A stretch of DNA of 64,000 nt from Epiperipatus broadwayi (lineage: Eukaryota; Onychophora; Udeonychophora; Euonychophora; Peripatidae): the NCBI GenBank assembly GCA_028023455.1, contig JAQFVV010012418.1, positions 4,025,244 to 4,089,243 on the forward strand, given 5' to 3'. Positions 47,649-60,194 of the stretch are shown piece after piece; position 1 is the stretch's first letter; every line of letters begins with the position of its first letter. The notes beneath the pieces are model-generated. The model ran no database searches. It was not told the origin of the DNA and worked only from the letters and a program-made list of their open reading frames with translations. A program made the translations under genes and the position numbers.

Positions 47649-48092
47649 TAATTAGATGGAATTTGAACAGACTTTCAATCTCCCTTTAACTATCAACTTC
47701 ATGTTATATAACTGATATACATGTCCACATACATATGAAAAGGATAAATGATCTCCAATATACATATTTTATGCTGAACCAGTACTCATGATTTGGTCTA
47801 GATCATCATCTCTCACACACATATATAATCAGTGCTCATTTTATGTTAACATAGGAAATTTCAAATGTTAATGGACAGGTTTCAATCTTCTCCACCCTCC
47901 ATCTCTTCAATCATCCATATTATTAAAAATCTGATGATGGCAGAAGAGTTGCAGGGTGGAGAAGATTGAAGCCTGTTTATAAAGTTTAAAGATTTGTTAA
48001 TGTAATATAAACTGAGAACTGATTATATATATATATGTATGAGATGATGATCTGGACCAACAGATGAGTACTAGTTCAGCACAAAATATGTA

Positions 48093-49102
48093 CACCTGGG
48101 TCTCATTTTACACGATAGATAGGTTCCTCAGAAAACATGCGCAAATGAAATCACACAAAAATAGACGTAACTTACCTTGAAAAAGGGGGAATATGGACTG
48201 TGATTTTTCAAAAATCGCATAAAAGCAAAGCACCAATGTAAAATTACTTTAAAATTCGTGCAAAAAAAAAAAAAATAAGGAAATAAAATATGACTAATAA
48301 AAAATTTCAAATTTGAAAAAAATTGATACAAGACAAACTTTTTGAACTATAATATTTAATTTTATTCAAAATAATATATTTTTATGCATAATTTACAGTA
48401 CAGTAATTGACATTTTTTTATACACATTTTAATTATTATCGCTACTTGCCAATAAACAGGTTCGTTTGCAAATTGGTAAAAAATCATATTCTTCACAAGA
48501 GGAAATATAACTAGTGCCAACTTCACTCTCATGTTATGTTAATGGTTTTCTGATGACAACGTAATTAGTAATTGATCTTTGAGATGATGATTTTATTAAT
48601 TGTTTATGAAGTTCGCGATATCCAGACATACACCCATTTAGCTCTCGGTGGAATTTAAGAGCACATTCGTGATTAGTGTCATTAATAAGAAAATAATTAA
48701 AAATAAACTTGCTGACACTAAATGATTAATAATTGATCAAGTTCTTTTTTAAAAAGCAAAAACAGAATATGATTTAAAATGCAAAATTAACACGCACAAT
48801 GTTAGAACAAATTTACATTATAATCTTGTAAAATTTAATGTGTGAATACATAAAATGTGGAAATCATGATTTTAATTTCATTATTGCATAAAATCTTACT
48901 ATTATAAAGCACTGAAAATATTGAAATTACTAAGATGAAAGTCGAATTCCAATAATGTGCTATTACTTTCAATATGACGTAAGTGCGCGGAATTTATTAT
49001 TTAAAGTAATAGCGCATTATCGGAGTTCGACTTCCGAAGAAACATGAATCGTGTAACTTCAAAATCATGTTAAATAAATCCGTGTAAAAAGAGACCCAGG
49101 TG
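48093..49102 (+). mobile_element. TIR element (TA target), copy 2, 1010 bp
   Basis: Termini CACCTGGGTCTCATTTTA (48093) and TAAAAAGAGACCCAGGTG (to 49102) flanked by TA (48091-48092, 49103-49104). Removing it restores AATATGTATATTGGAGATC, matching the uninterrupted relative near 41035-41053. The interior includes a strong internal hairpin (48937-49035). No recognisable transposase; either a long MITE or the shell of a decayed DNA transposon. Confidence 0.9.
48937..49035. repeat. Internal hairpin of TIR element
   Basis: Left arm 48937-48969 (GAAAGTCGAATTCCAATAAT, then GTGCTATTACTTT) and right arm 49003-49035 (AAAGTAATAGCGCATTATCG, then GAGTTCGACTTCC) pair over 33 bases with few mismatches around a 33-base loop containing TGACGTAAGTGCGCGG. 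Confidence 0.85.
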
Positions 49103-49213
49103 TATATTGGAGATCATTTATCTTTTTCACATGTTTGTGTATTGGTTGTATAAGATGGAGTGGATAGTTGAAGAGAACTTGAAATTCTGTGTCAAATCCT
49201 CTCTAATTAGATG

Positions 49214-50073
49214 TTTTATTATAAAGGTGTTTACTTTAATTTTTAATAACTGTGGTTAAGCACTGTGGTAGAATGATGAACTCAAATTCAAATGCTAAAG
49301 ATTTGGAAATTAGTGACGTATGCAATTCTGAGTGATTAATTATTTGATTATTTATTAATACCATCATTTTAATAGGAAAGTGTATTAAATTATTTAATAA
49401 AATTTAATACTTAAATAAAAATTAGGTTTAATAATCTATGCTAAATCCATTGTTTTAAATAATAAACATCACATATAAATGAATACGATTTTTCCAATTG
49501 CAAAAAGAAAAAAAAAAAAAATTAAAGGGGTGTTTTGGAATGTTTATTTAAACATATATTCACCTATATTACACGAGAATCTTTATAATTGTTTATTTCC
49601 TGTGTAATAAATTTTTTTAAGTAAAACACTTCAAAACGTCTCATCTAATTGTAGCCTGTCATTGTATTCTATTCTCAACAACATTTATCCAGTAGAAGTT
49701 TTCAAAATTGTAATACAATTGATGTAATCTTTATAATGTAAACATTCTGCTTCTTCCATGAAAACTATGTTCAAGTTTAATATTAGAATACTTTTTTAGA
49801 AAGTCTCTCACTATTCATTTATTTTTTTAACTTGCCCAGTATAATAAAAATGTGCTATTATAATAGTCAATTAAATATTACGTTGAACATAATATAGATT
49901 TTATAAACTTGCTATTATATTTTTAGAACATTATGGAATATCCTTAAATGAGAATTTTCTTCCTAATTTATGCTACATTGTTGTCTCTATGTCTCACTTC
50001 TTAACAATAAATTTGAAAGAATAATAAATCTATACTTAGCTATTAGTTTTATATCAAAACAATGGAATATCCT
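49214..50073. other. AT-rich DNA, no gene seen
   Basis: Nothing recognised. Confidence 0.4.
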
Positions 50074-50360
50074 ATTTTTAATTACACAATGCTTCAAATA
50101 GTATTATTTTCCAGACTTCTTCAGCATGTTGCTTACTTGACCAGTGACAGTATTAGCATAGGAGTTAAACTTACACCTTTAGATTCTAGAATATCAAATT
50201 TTAAGGCAACACTCTAACCAATTGAGCTATTCTGAGTATTGCCTTAAAATTTGATATTCAAGAATCTAAAGATATAAGTTGACTTCTTTGCTAATACTGT
50301 CATTGGTCTGGCCAGAAATACCTGAAGAATACTACTTGAAATATTGTGTAATTATTTTAT
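50074..50360. repeat. Palindromic element with tRNA-like core, copy 2
   Basis: Ends ATTACACAAT.CTTCAAATAG (from 50081) and CTTGAAATATTGTGTAATTA (to 50354) are inverted, as are TTAGATTCTAGAATATCAAA (50179) and TTGATATTCAAGAATCTAA (50251). The complete tRNA-like half is on the minus strand here: A box TAGCTCAATTGG (about 50219-50230) and B-box-like element near 50181-50193. In copy 1 the complete half is on the plus strand, so the central loop is in opposite orientation between the two copies. Confidence 0.75.
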
Positions 50361-51200
50361 TTTTTAGTTTGTTAAATCAGCTGCAACGCATTAATGTCCG
50401 AATTGCAGTACAGTATCTAATTATGACTTTCAGCCTAAATAGTTACCAAGAAATTTAAGTTGATTCACATTCTCAAGTTTAAACTAAGAGTTGCGGAAGA
50501 TTTTTTCCCATTATTGAATGGTAAAGAATCTTAAGTAATTTTTGAATATTAATTACTAAACCAAATTCTCCATAGATTGAATTTTAAAACATTAAGAATA
50601 TTCTAAAAACAATGAAAAAGATAAGTTTTTGTTTTTATTGTATCTTAATGAAATTAAACTGTTCTTAAAACAGCTGTCATTAAGGGAAACTCAAGTTGTA
50701 GATAGTACATATAACTGTTTAACACAAGGTTTCTTTTTTCAAATGTACCAGCTATAACAATGTTTTCTTTTATTCCATCACATTTAAATTGTATATCATG
50801 AATAAACTTCATTGAACAACTAATTAATTTCACACATTGCCACACAATTTTTTGATGTTATAAAAGCAATATATGAATTATATTTTTGCTCACAATATTC
50901 TTTTTTGCATTTATTTAGGAACAAAAGTCATGTCTATTAATAGTGCTTCTCAATTTTCTATAATGACAATGAGTCACAATTCTTCTATGTCTGAAAGCAG
51001 TCATTTATAAAATCTTTGAAAGTATTTTGCTAATGTGGATAACAAATGTATTTCATGATAATTAGTGCAGTTCCTTTTCTATCCTTTTTATTTTTATAAA
51101 TAGGAACAATAAAATCATTTTTAATTTCTTTTGATATGGTTTCATTAATTTAGATAATAAACATCACATGACCATCTCTTATGCTTGTGTATAACTGTTG
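50361..51200. other. AT-rich DNA, no gene seen
   Basis: No recognised feature. Confidence 0.4.
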
Positions 51201-51375
51201 TTAAAACAGGCAAAATTCACTATATATTTTTTGACACACACAGCAAGCTAGAGTAATCAATATTGGATAAGTAGGCACTAGATGGGGATTTTATGCACAA
51301 GCCTTCTGGCATACATTGATTACTCTAGCTTGTTGTATGTGGAAAAATATATATAGTGAGTTTTGCCTGTTTTAA
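51201..51375. mobile_element. MITE with ~62-bp inverted arms, 175 bp
   Basis: TTAAAACAGGCAAAATTCAC at the left is inverted as GTGAGTTTTGCCTGTTTTAA at the right. Pairing continues through AGCAAGCTAGAGTAATCAAT and its inverse. The loop (about 51264-51310) is unique. Ends in TTAA, which could be the target sequence. Non-coding. Confidence 0.85.
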
Positions 51376-52379
51376 TTTAGATAATCTTAAAAAAAAATTC
51401 TTGAAGTTTTGAAACTAATTTATCACCATCCTACTTTAAAACTTCTCCAAAGATCTCATCAGAATCTGAGTTATTCTATCTCTGAATTTACAAAAAGCTA
51501 TTTTAGCTTCATTAAGCTGGGTATCTGTCTAAATCTAAATGAATTGGTTAATTGAATGTATTATTAAAAGCTATCATCTAAATTCTTTTATCATTATTTA
51601 AAGTGATCAAAATATTTTCTCAACCTAATAAAAAAAAAAAATCATAAAATTATTATATAAAAAAATGCCATCCATTAATTTAATAGGTTTATGATATTGT
51701 TTTTTTAGGTCCATATTTTATTTCCAATGCACCAAAAAAAAAAAAAATTGAAAATGACAACAATTAGACTATTTTCTTTGTAAACTTTTAATCTGCCAAT
51801 CATTCATAAATTTTTAAGACGTTGAAGTTCTGTTTGTAAATCCTTATAGGATATTAATTATGAAGCTCTCTATTTTATTCTGCCATGTAGAGAATGCCAT
51901 GCTTTCTCTAATTAAATTGCTTATAATATGATTATTGTCAGAGAATCAATCAAAATTCTTTTTTTAAAATTCAAAACTGATTCAATAATGCTTCTGATAT
52001 TAATCTGAATGTAGGTGATGGAAATATAATGCAAAGCAATGCCAACTGCCAATGATAATGATGAGATGTTATTTCTTGATCACAGAATCTTGCTTTTTAA
52101 TTATCCAAATTTGACATTAGACAGTGAATAACCTACATATATGCATAAACAGAACCAAATGGGTATAATGCTAAGCTGGTAATAATGTGAATAAACTATA
52201 CCTTAAAATTTAAATGAGTCAGATAACCAGTGATATACTCTTACTAACTTTGACATCATGCTAAAATAATTAACCAATTTTTTCTTTTAGGAGAATTGTT
52301 TCATACCAACATCATTCTTCAGTTATCAGCAATCTTACTATTAGTATTTCAATATATCAGTAATATGGAAAATCTGTTT
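51376..52379. other. AT-rich DNA, no gene seen
   Basis: No recognised feature. Confidence 0.4.
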
Positions 52380-52502
52380 CATATAAATATCAAATTTAAA
52401 ACTAATACGATGTTAAAGCATGAAATTATATCCTAAAAAGTTCATGTCATCATTATTTCATGCTTTAAAATCTAATCAGCTTTTGAATTTGGTATTTATA
52501 TG
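52380..52502. repeat. Hairpin repeat, ~50-bp arms
   Basis: CATATAAATATCAAATTTAA (left) pairs with TTTGAATTTGGTATTTATATG (right, cited as overlapping 20-base blocks), and AAAGCATGAAATTAT with its inverse ATTATTTCATGCTTT. Imperfect, about 123 bp in total. Confidence 0.7.
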
Positions 52503-53307
52503 GAAATAATAATGTACATTAACTTGTAATTTTAGCAGTGAATTTATAGCCATCTGAAGAGCAATGTTAAAGCAGCAAAACAATTGTTCTGGAAGAATTG
52601 ATTGGTTGATTATTTTGGCGTGATACCAAAGTTGAGAAAAGTATATTATTACAAAATTGATTGGTTGGTTTGTTTAAACTTTGTGATTATATTCATAGGT
52701 AATTCCTATCTTTAAATAACTGCTCTATTAAGTACTTATTGTTAAAATTTATCACATTTCTCTAAGATATCTCTTTTGTAAAAAATGATAAATTTTAACA
52801 TTAAAAATATATATTAATAAATAAAATGAACTTGTTTGAAAATAGCAATTATCTATGAATCTGTTCTGTTAAATGAAGTTTATGAATTGAGTTAATATAA
52901 TTATTATTAGATAAGTAGAAAAATAATGGCAACAGATACTGAGACATGAGATGACTTGGATCCACCAACTGATGAAGACATAATACACTTCAATATTATT
53001 TGGGAGTCATTTACATGTGTATTATGATGAATATTTTCATTAATAAAAGATGTAAAATATATTTAAAATTTTTTTCTGGACGTAAAAAGAGAGAAGAGAT
53101 CATATTGAAGATCAGTAAATGAATTGTTCCTGACAAGTATAGTAAGTCATGTAGTGATTAAACATGATTGTTAAGATTGCTTAGGTTTTAATACCATCAA
53201 AGTTAATTTTGAGTCATAATCATTATTGCTCTAATATTATTTAATGGGTTTTTTTTTATGTTGCTCTCTGTTTTCCTTCTCCAAAACATATATATATATA
53301 TTGTTAC
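52503..53307. other. AT-rich DNA, no gene seen
   Basis: A 15-bp inverted pair TGTTAAAATTTATCA / TGATAAATTTTAACA (about 52740-52801); otherwise nothing. Confidence 0.4.
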
Positions 53308-53453
53308 AGATATAAATGATATACTTTGCGGGTATGATTTTGATGACTTGTGTGATCAAGCTGAAATGTCAGTCAGTATATTCATAATCAAAATTATACA
53401 AGGATGAACCTGCAAAATATATTATTTATATATGCATCTGTGTGAGTGAATAC
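53308..53453. repeat. Imperfect palindrome
   Basis: CAGATATAAATGATATACTT followed by TGCGGGT at the left is inverted at the right as ACCTGCAAAATATATTATTT and ATGCATCTG, with an inner pair ATGATTTTGAT / ATCAAAATTAT. Old and diverged. Confidence 0.55.
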
Positions 53454-56400
53454 TATTATTACAAAAATCTTAAATTTGAAAATTTTCTATTTTTTAACAG
53501 TTTTAGATGATCTATCATAGCATCACGAAAATTGAATTCACTCTAGTGCACATAATTATTGGAAAAGTTGAATTGGCAAAAAATTAAATTAAAAATATGT
53601 TTATCATTATGTTTTGTGAATATTATAATACATATTGATTCTCAACTATTGTATCTTCAAAATATAAAGCAAAAAGTTAGGAATTTAGATTAAACATTTA
53701 TTCTAAAACCAAGTAGCAACAAGAAAATAAAAATGATATTCTTTTAATAGCTTGTCAATCTTATGTTCACCTCCGTGACGTAACAAACACATGAACAGAT
53801 TCATTTACAGAGAGGAATCCTTTAATGAACAAGTTGAATTAATAAAAAATTATGGCAATTTTTTCTTTCTTAATTTTTACTTATATATAAAATAAAAAAA
53901 CAAAAAAAAATGTTTTCAATTTTATATTAAACATTTATTCTCAGAAAATAAAAAAATAAACAGAATAGTCTAATATCTGGACTCTTTTACATTTAAACAC
54001 AGTAATTCAATAATATTCAATTTTCCTACTGTTCAAATATATTTACTAGTTGTTTTTGTTTCCATTCTTTACTTTGTTTTATATAACATTTCTTCAATTA
54101 TCAGTAAATTACATGATTAACAACTTTCAATTTGGGATATCAAAAATACGATGTAAGAAAGCTGTCTAATTATGAACGTCCATTATTAAAATTTTGTATA
54201 CATAAACAATGGTAATGACTTCTCTGTGAAAGTAATATTTTGAAAAGGTAAAAAAACCCTCAGCAAAAAGTTTTATTTTACAAAATTATTATTTTTAAAT
54301 AATTTAGATTTGTTTTTTTATAAATATTCACTACAAGTAGAAATATCTTATTTTCTCAAAAAGAAATTCAGTTTTGATAAATAGCTTAAAATAATTTTGC
54401 TAATATTCTAATTTGAGAATCTACCTTTATAGCATTTTTCTAGAAAAAAAAATCTATATGGAATAACTGATCATATTTTTAAAATAATTGTAAGAAATTT
54501 AAAATATCTGTTAATTGGCAAGGACTTATTTTTATTTGGTTAAAAGATTTTGAAGAACGGTTCTTTTGATTTCTGTGATTTTTTTTAACCCTTTTTCATT
54601 TAGCAAGTGAATAGTGCATTTTAAGAAAATGTAAAACACTTTCAAAACTTCTTTTCTTAATACTGATTTCTTATTTCCCTCCATCGAAAATATAAATGTA
54701 ACATTTTTTAAAGATTAATTGCAACACTGATCACAATTAAAAAGAGTTTTTGGATTAAATACATAAATATAGGCTTTTTACTGTAGTAAAGTTTTATTTA
54801 TAGTTATTTACTCAATTTTTTTTAAACTTTATTTTTAAGTACAGTATATGCATATTCTAATTTTATTCATTAATAAAATTATATCATAAGTGGGAGTAAA
54901 TACTATATATTTACATATGTTAATATATATATTTAAAAATGCAATATATATATATAGTTTGTTACTCTCAATGTTTAACTATTTATGCCAAAATTAGGTA
55001 TTAGATGTCTTAAATGCAAGGGCCTATTGTATGTATATGTGATTATATATGTATATATTAATGGAGCTAAGAAGATATTAAAAAAATAGTATCTTTTATT
55101 TTATCACATAAAACTAATTTTTGCATCACACATGTATCTTCATTTCATTGAGCTTATTGTTCATGTAAAATAGAGGTTGAGAGAATAGCTTTTCAATATT
55201 CTATTGCATAGCAAAGCCTTTTCCAATATGCTTTCATCAGAAAACAATGCAGTGAATGTATTGCTCATTAAGGTTTTAGATTATTAAGAGTTTGAACAGT
55301 TTTTCATTTTTGTTTTATTCCACTGCTAAGAATATCTATATATCCATTTACCAACTAATATTGGATTGTTATCTGGCTGACTATAGGCTAGTAGCCTGAA
55401 AAAAATCTAAACATTAGTTCAGTCCCATATGGCTATTTAAGTTAGATAGCTAGATTTGAAGATATATGGATGTCTGAAAATTTCAGATTTTTTATTTAAT
55501 AGTTAAATATTAGATAAAGTGCTGGACTTGACCTGGTATTTTAAATCTAATGCTTGACTATCTTAGTGCCTCACTAATGAAAGTCAGAGTTAGAAACTGG
55601 TCTGAGGATAGGGATGTTCTGAAAAGTTCATTATATAACATTGGTAATATGAGCTTATTAAAGTAGGTCATGTGATATGTGACTTAATTTCCTTGCAATA
55701 TATATATTTATACAATTATGTGATGCAAATAGAGTCTTTTTTGGGTTAAATCATGCATTATTTTATTTAAATTTCTGACATGTTTCAGTCTTGTGAAGTC
55801 CATTTATTTTATTTCTTCTAAAATCAACTTGAAATCAGTTAATTATAAAACTGAAATAAATAAATAATTTGTTAATCCATGTATTCTAAATAATCAAACA
55901 CATATAAGAAGCTCTCAATCTTGTTATTACTTAAGACATAACTCATTAAGACTTTAATTTTGATAATGATGAATGATATTTAATCGAAACATTGGGAATT
56001 GAAATAAAATAATACACACTTTAACTCTAAAAAAACTATATATATACATTTGTTAATAGTTAAATTGTATATATCATAACAAACAATTAATAATTAGCAA
56101 GTCACACAAATAAAACATTTAAAAAAAAATTCTCATTGCAGTTTCATCTTAGGCAATGGCTGCTGTCTCAGTTATTGGGTGATTTCTTTAAATACTAGAA
56201 ATGAAAAATTGCATTAAGACTCTATGAAAAGAACTGTATATATTGTTTTAGTTTTGTAGTTGTATTTTTTTTTTCAGTTCCCTTAAGAAATTATATAAAG
56301 AGATATTTTTAATATATATATCTAGTGGTTAAACAAAGTACATATTTATGAAAAAATACAAATATATACAAATATTTTAAAGCAATTTTTCAACAAATAA

Positions 56401-56814
56401 TATAATAATAATGTATGAATAGTATTTATAAAATAAATTACTGATAAATACATAAAATTTTATCACTAAAAATGTAAAAAAACATTGCACTTTATTACTT
56501 TCATATGATATGATCCCATATTATGAATAAAAACAATTTAAAGCTAGTATAATTTTTTAATATATCTATATTGCTTTAAAGAAAAATATGACTTGTAGAT
56601 TTAGCTAATTTTGTGTCTAACATCTAGTAATAACATCATTCTGAAGCTTTTCACATAACTCTCTTTTCTATTGACAATGAGACTTTTTAAAAAACACAAG
56701 ATGCTCCATCTATTGAGTAAATATGCAACTAAAATTTTTTGAAATGTTACACAAGTATATTTGAAAAACTAAGATCTATACTTGTTAACCAGGAAGTTGA
56801 AGTATTTCATTTCT
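53454..56814. other. AT-rich DNA, no gene seen
   Basis: More than 3 kb without a recognised feature. TA microsatellites near 54925-54955. A slightly less AT-rich patch at about 55340-55620 has no identity that I can give. Confidence 0.35.
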
Positions 56815-57260
56815 ATGTGATGTGATGTGACGTGATGCATTGTGACTTCTCCTTATATGGAGTCAGGAATCTCTCAGCAACTATGTCCAGAGAAACCTGT
56901 TAGCCACTTTACCTTCCCTTTCCATTCCCCACCCTAAGTTTCCCCATATCCTGCTCCATCTCATTTCCACAATATAATCTTTGTCAACTCCATGGCCTTC
57001 ATATCTAAATCCACCTTATCTGTTCCCAAATGCAGCATAAAAAACAATAACCCACTTTCTGTATAATCACTTTGTTTATATTTAGCCTTCCATAACTTCA
57101 TTATTTATATCCTTTTTGCTTTCAAGCATTTACATTGAATCAACAGATGCCTAATATTTTCTATGCCTTCCTCACACAACTTTCTGACTAAATCACCCAT
57201 ATTTTTCCATTTACGTGTATATTCTTGCTAATGCAAAGAACTGCAGCAGTACCACCAAGC
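56815..57260 (-). pseudogene. LINE ORF2 C-terminus and 3' tail, minus strand
   Basis: Minus-strand frame (57216 to 57105) reads a segment with VRKLCEEGIENIRHLLIQC and KCLKAKRI before a stop. This is the second half of a zf-RVT zinc knuckle (C...HLLIxC); the first CxxC is degraded. Downstream (lower coordinates) comes a less AT-rich 3' region ending AAGTGGCTAACAGGTTTCTC, GGAGAAGTCACAATGC and a CATCACGTCACATCACATCA tail. It is a different LINE family from the one at 26.7 kb, and the source of the small nested insert at 46.2 kb. Confidence 0.7.
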
Positions 57261-59842
57261 AGTATTTTGTTTATCATAACAGATTAGAATTGGAAGTTAT
57301 ACTATATATTACTGTTTTAAAAGAATATTTACAGCTGATTCTATATACATCTCACCAATACACATCCCAACACATAGCATATCTATATGTCAAATTGTAA
57401 TTAATAGTTATTTTTATTATACTGGTAACTTTATTAAATTTAAAGAAAATCTTTGTTGCTGTTTCTTTTTAAAATATATTTGTTTTAATTTTAATTCAGT
57501 TGAACGACTTCAGATCAATTTTATCCAGTCACCTTCTTTTTAAACTTCTGATGTAACAAATTATTTATCTGCCAAGTTTTTGATTTATTCGTTTAATTTT
57601 TTAAATTAAAGAATGTTCTTTTTATAAATTAATTTTTTGATGTTAGAAGTGATTTTCTTACCTATCATTTACATTCTAAATTTAGAAGTTTGATATTCCC
57701 CATTCCAGATAGGTCTCTTGGTCGGGCTAACTGAGAAGCTTGTAAAATGATCCTAAAGCTGTTTTTTTTTTTTAAATAAAAAAAAAAATTAACTAATGAT
57801 GTTATTTTTAATCTCTATTTTGTAATTTAATATATATATATTCTGAATTATGTTAATGAATAAAATTAAAATAGAGATATGTTTGGGGCTTTTATCTGTT
57901 ATGTGTTTTATTTATTATTTCAGTTTATGAATACATAATATATCTCTAAACCGCTTAGCTCGTTAAAAGTTTGTATTATACCTCTAAATATATAAATTAT
58001 GTTAATAAAACCATGAACAGTGGTTCAGTAGTATTGATGATCAAAGTGTTATTGGTTGTCATAATACTTATTAATTTTAACTGTTTTAGAGCAGATAATT
58101 TAAATTAATAAAATTTAAACTGTATTGATTTCCTGTCATGCGCTTTGATTTCATAATTTTCTTTCTTTCAATAGTCAAATTATTGTTCATTGCAAAGTGT
58201 TAGCAAATCTGCCTGCCATGTTTCTAATCTGAGACTGAGTCTAGTTGGGATATTCTTAGGACATTTTATCTAGGTCACAAATAGTTTAAAATCTTTTCTT
58301 TGGATAGACAGCTTATATCCGACCCAGATAATTATCCAATAATAGTTAGCAAATAGATATCTAGCTATCTGCTACTAATAAAAAAAAAAAAGATGATTGT
58401 AATATAAAACAGCCATCATAAAGATATTTGTGTGTGTAGAGTGAGGTGTTATACTCTTGCAGACAGAGATCATGGTCACATTTACTTTAAACTATATATT
58501 TTCAAGTTTTTATATTTTTTAATCAGTGCATTTATTATTTCAATTCTACCATATCACAAACATTCACCAATACGTAAACTCAGATCACTCTCTCATGTTT
58601 AAATGCAATGCATGAACAACCTTCACTTATCAGGTGAACTAGAGATTTCAAACACCAGAATCACCACACATGCACTGACAGCTCAATATTGTCCCATTAT
58701 ACTACTTTTATGTAAGAAACTGACTTTTATCTACTTTTGGCTATATGTTTAATGCAATATGACATTTTAAAATAAATTAAATTTAAATACTTAAGTCATT
58801 CAATTTTTTTATATATATACAGAAGTACTGCATTTTTGCAACTAATTGGTTTAAAATTTTAGTTTAAGCATCAGCTAATGCACTTTTATTTTAAGCTTAT
58901 TTCTATATTCACAATTTTATAATCTGTAATATTTCCAAAAATATATCGAATAGGAAGTTTGGAATTTCATTAAAATAAATTAGCAGATTTTAAGTCAACA
59001 ATTTTCTATAAATGGAATTTAGTTATAATTATATGAAACAATTAAAATAGTTATTAAAATTGTGATGTTTTTTTGAAATTCTGTTTTTTTCTCTCTTTAG
59101 AATCTGAAATTTATAACTGTTACTTACTTGTTACTTCTTTCCCATTTTATTACTTAATTTAAAGTAGGACGTATTCTTTATTTTTCTCTCTGTTCCACAT
59201 AACAATTCATCATAATTTTAAATTTAAAATTTTTTAATTATTATTTTTTCTTAAGTGATCTCCCCTCATCATTCACTTAAATAGAGCTACTTAATGGTTT
59301 AAGATACAAAAAATAAATCCTGCAGCTCACTGTAATCAGGTGTATTAATTTTTTTTATTTTTATTTTGCTAAATTTATATATATTGTGTTTATAGGTATA
59401 CTTACATGTTGAAAACATGTGCACGTGGGGTAAACCAATAAACATTACATGATCACCATATGTATAGTGAGTTTTGCATGTGAGGTAAAAGTATTTTGTA
59501 TTGTTTGCTACAATCCACAGATTTGGGTGTCTGCTATAGGATTTGGAACCCAATATTGCAGTTATGGAAGGGGATCCTTTTTTTTTTGTATTGATTTTAT
59601 TCAAAATAATTCTAGAAAAAACGTTTTTACTGTTTGTTATTGTACTAATATTTCTTTAGAGTACCTTGCATTTATTGTTTATACTTTCTCCATTTGTTAA
59701 TATTTCTCTAATTATATATATATTGAGAGAGTAAGAGAAAAAAGAGACTTCCATTAAGCAATTTCGACATTTGATATAAGCTTCAAGAATGTCACTTTCC
59801 TCTTCTCAAAAAAAAAAAAAAAAAGAGGCAATATTACTAATT
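57261..59842. other. AT-rich DNA, no gene seen
   Basis: About 2.6 kb. Contains an inverted pair AATCTCTATTTT / AAAATAGAGAT around 57809-57878 and TA runs. Frames at 59299-59604 and 59449-59700 overlap on opposite strands and have no motif. Confidence 0.35.
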
Positions 59843-60194
59843 TAGTTATTAATTGAGATTGCGCTTTATGCAAAAAAGTGAAGCTTGTCTAACTCTTACA
59901 AAGTTATATGGCTTAGCGCTGAACGCAATGATGTGAAACGAAAAATCAAAGAGGCATGTTTTATTGCAAATGATAATTATGCAATAAACCGGAAAGAATC
60001 GTGCAATACAATCTTTAGAAAATGGTCATTATAAAATTTGCATAAATTTTACATAAACCACAACTAAACTTCAGTTAAAAGTAGGCTATGATTATGGAGA
60101 CTCAAGGTCTCCAAAAGCGCTAAGCCATATAACTTTGTAAGAGTTAGACAAGCTTCACTTTTTTGCGTAAAGCGCAATCTCAATTAATTACTAA
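59843..60194. mobile_element. MITE with ~73-bp near-perfect inverted arms, 352 bp
   Basis: Left arm TTAATTGAGATTGCGCTTTA..., AGTGAAGCTTGTCTAACTCT, TACAAAGTTATATGGCTTAG, CGCT (to about 59920). The right arm is its inverse, from AGCGCTAAGCCATATAACTT (about 60116) to GCAATCTCAATTAATTACTAA (60194; cited as overlapping blocks). Only a few mismatches. The central 195 bases are unique and non-coding. High arm identity implies a recent insertion or ongoing correction. Confidence 0.9.

Larger units (their letters stand above)
47649..49213. repeat. Foldback-family palindrome, interrupted
   Basis: Left arm from about 47649 (TAATTAGATGGAATTTG, then TTTAACTATC) and right arm ending about 49209 (GATAGTTGAAG..., CAAATCCTCTCTAATTA) are inverted. 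The inner pair is AGGTTTCAATCTTCTCCACC (about 47878-47897) and GGTGGAGAAGATTGAAGCCT (about 47955-47974). Both arms carry the core: minus at about 47771-47803 and plus at 48051-48090. The right arm is split by the 1010-bp TIR element at 48093-49102, which duplicated TA. Confidence 0.85.

Noticed and set aside
59299-59700. Two overlapping opposite frames of 101 and 83 codons
   Set aside because: No motif, and mutual overlap in AT-rich DNA.
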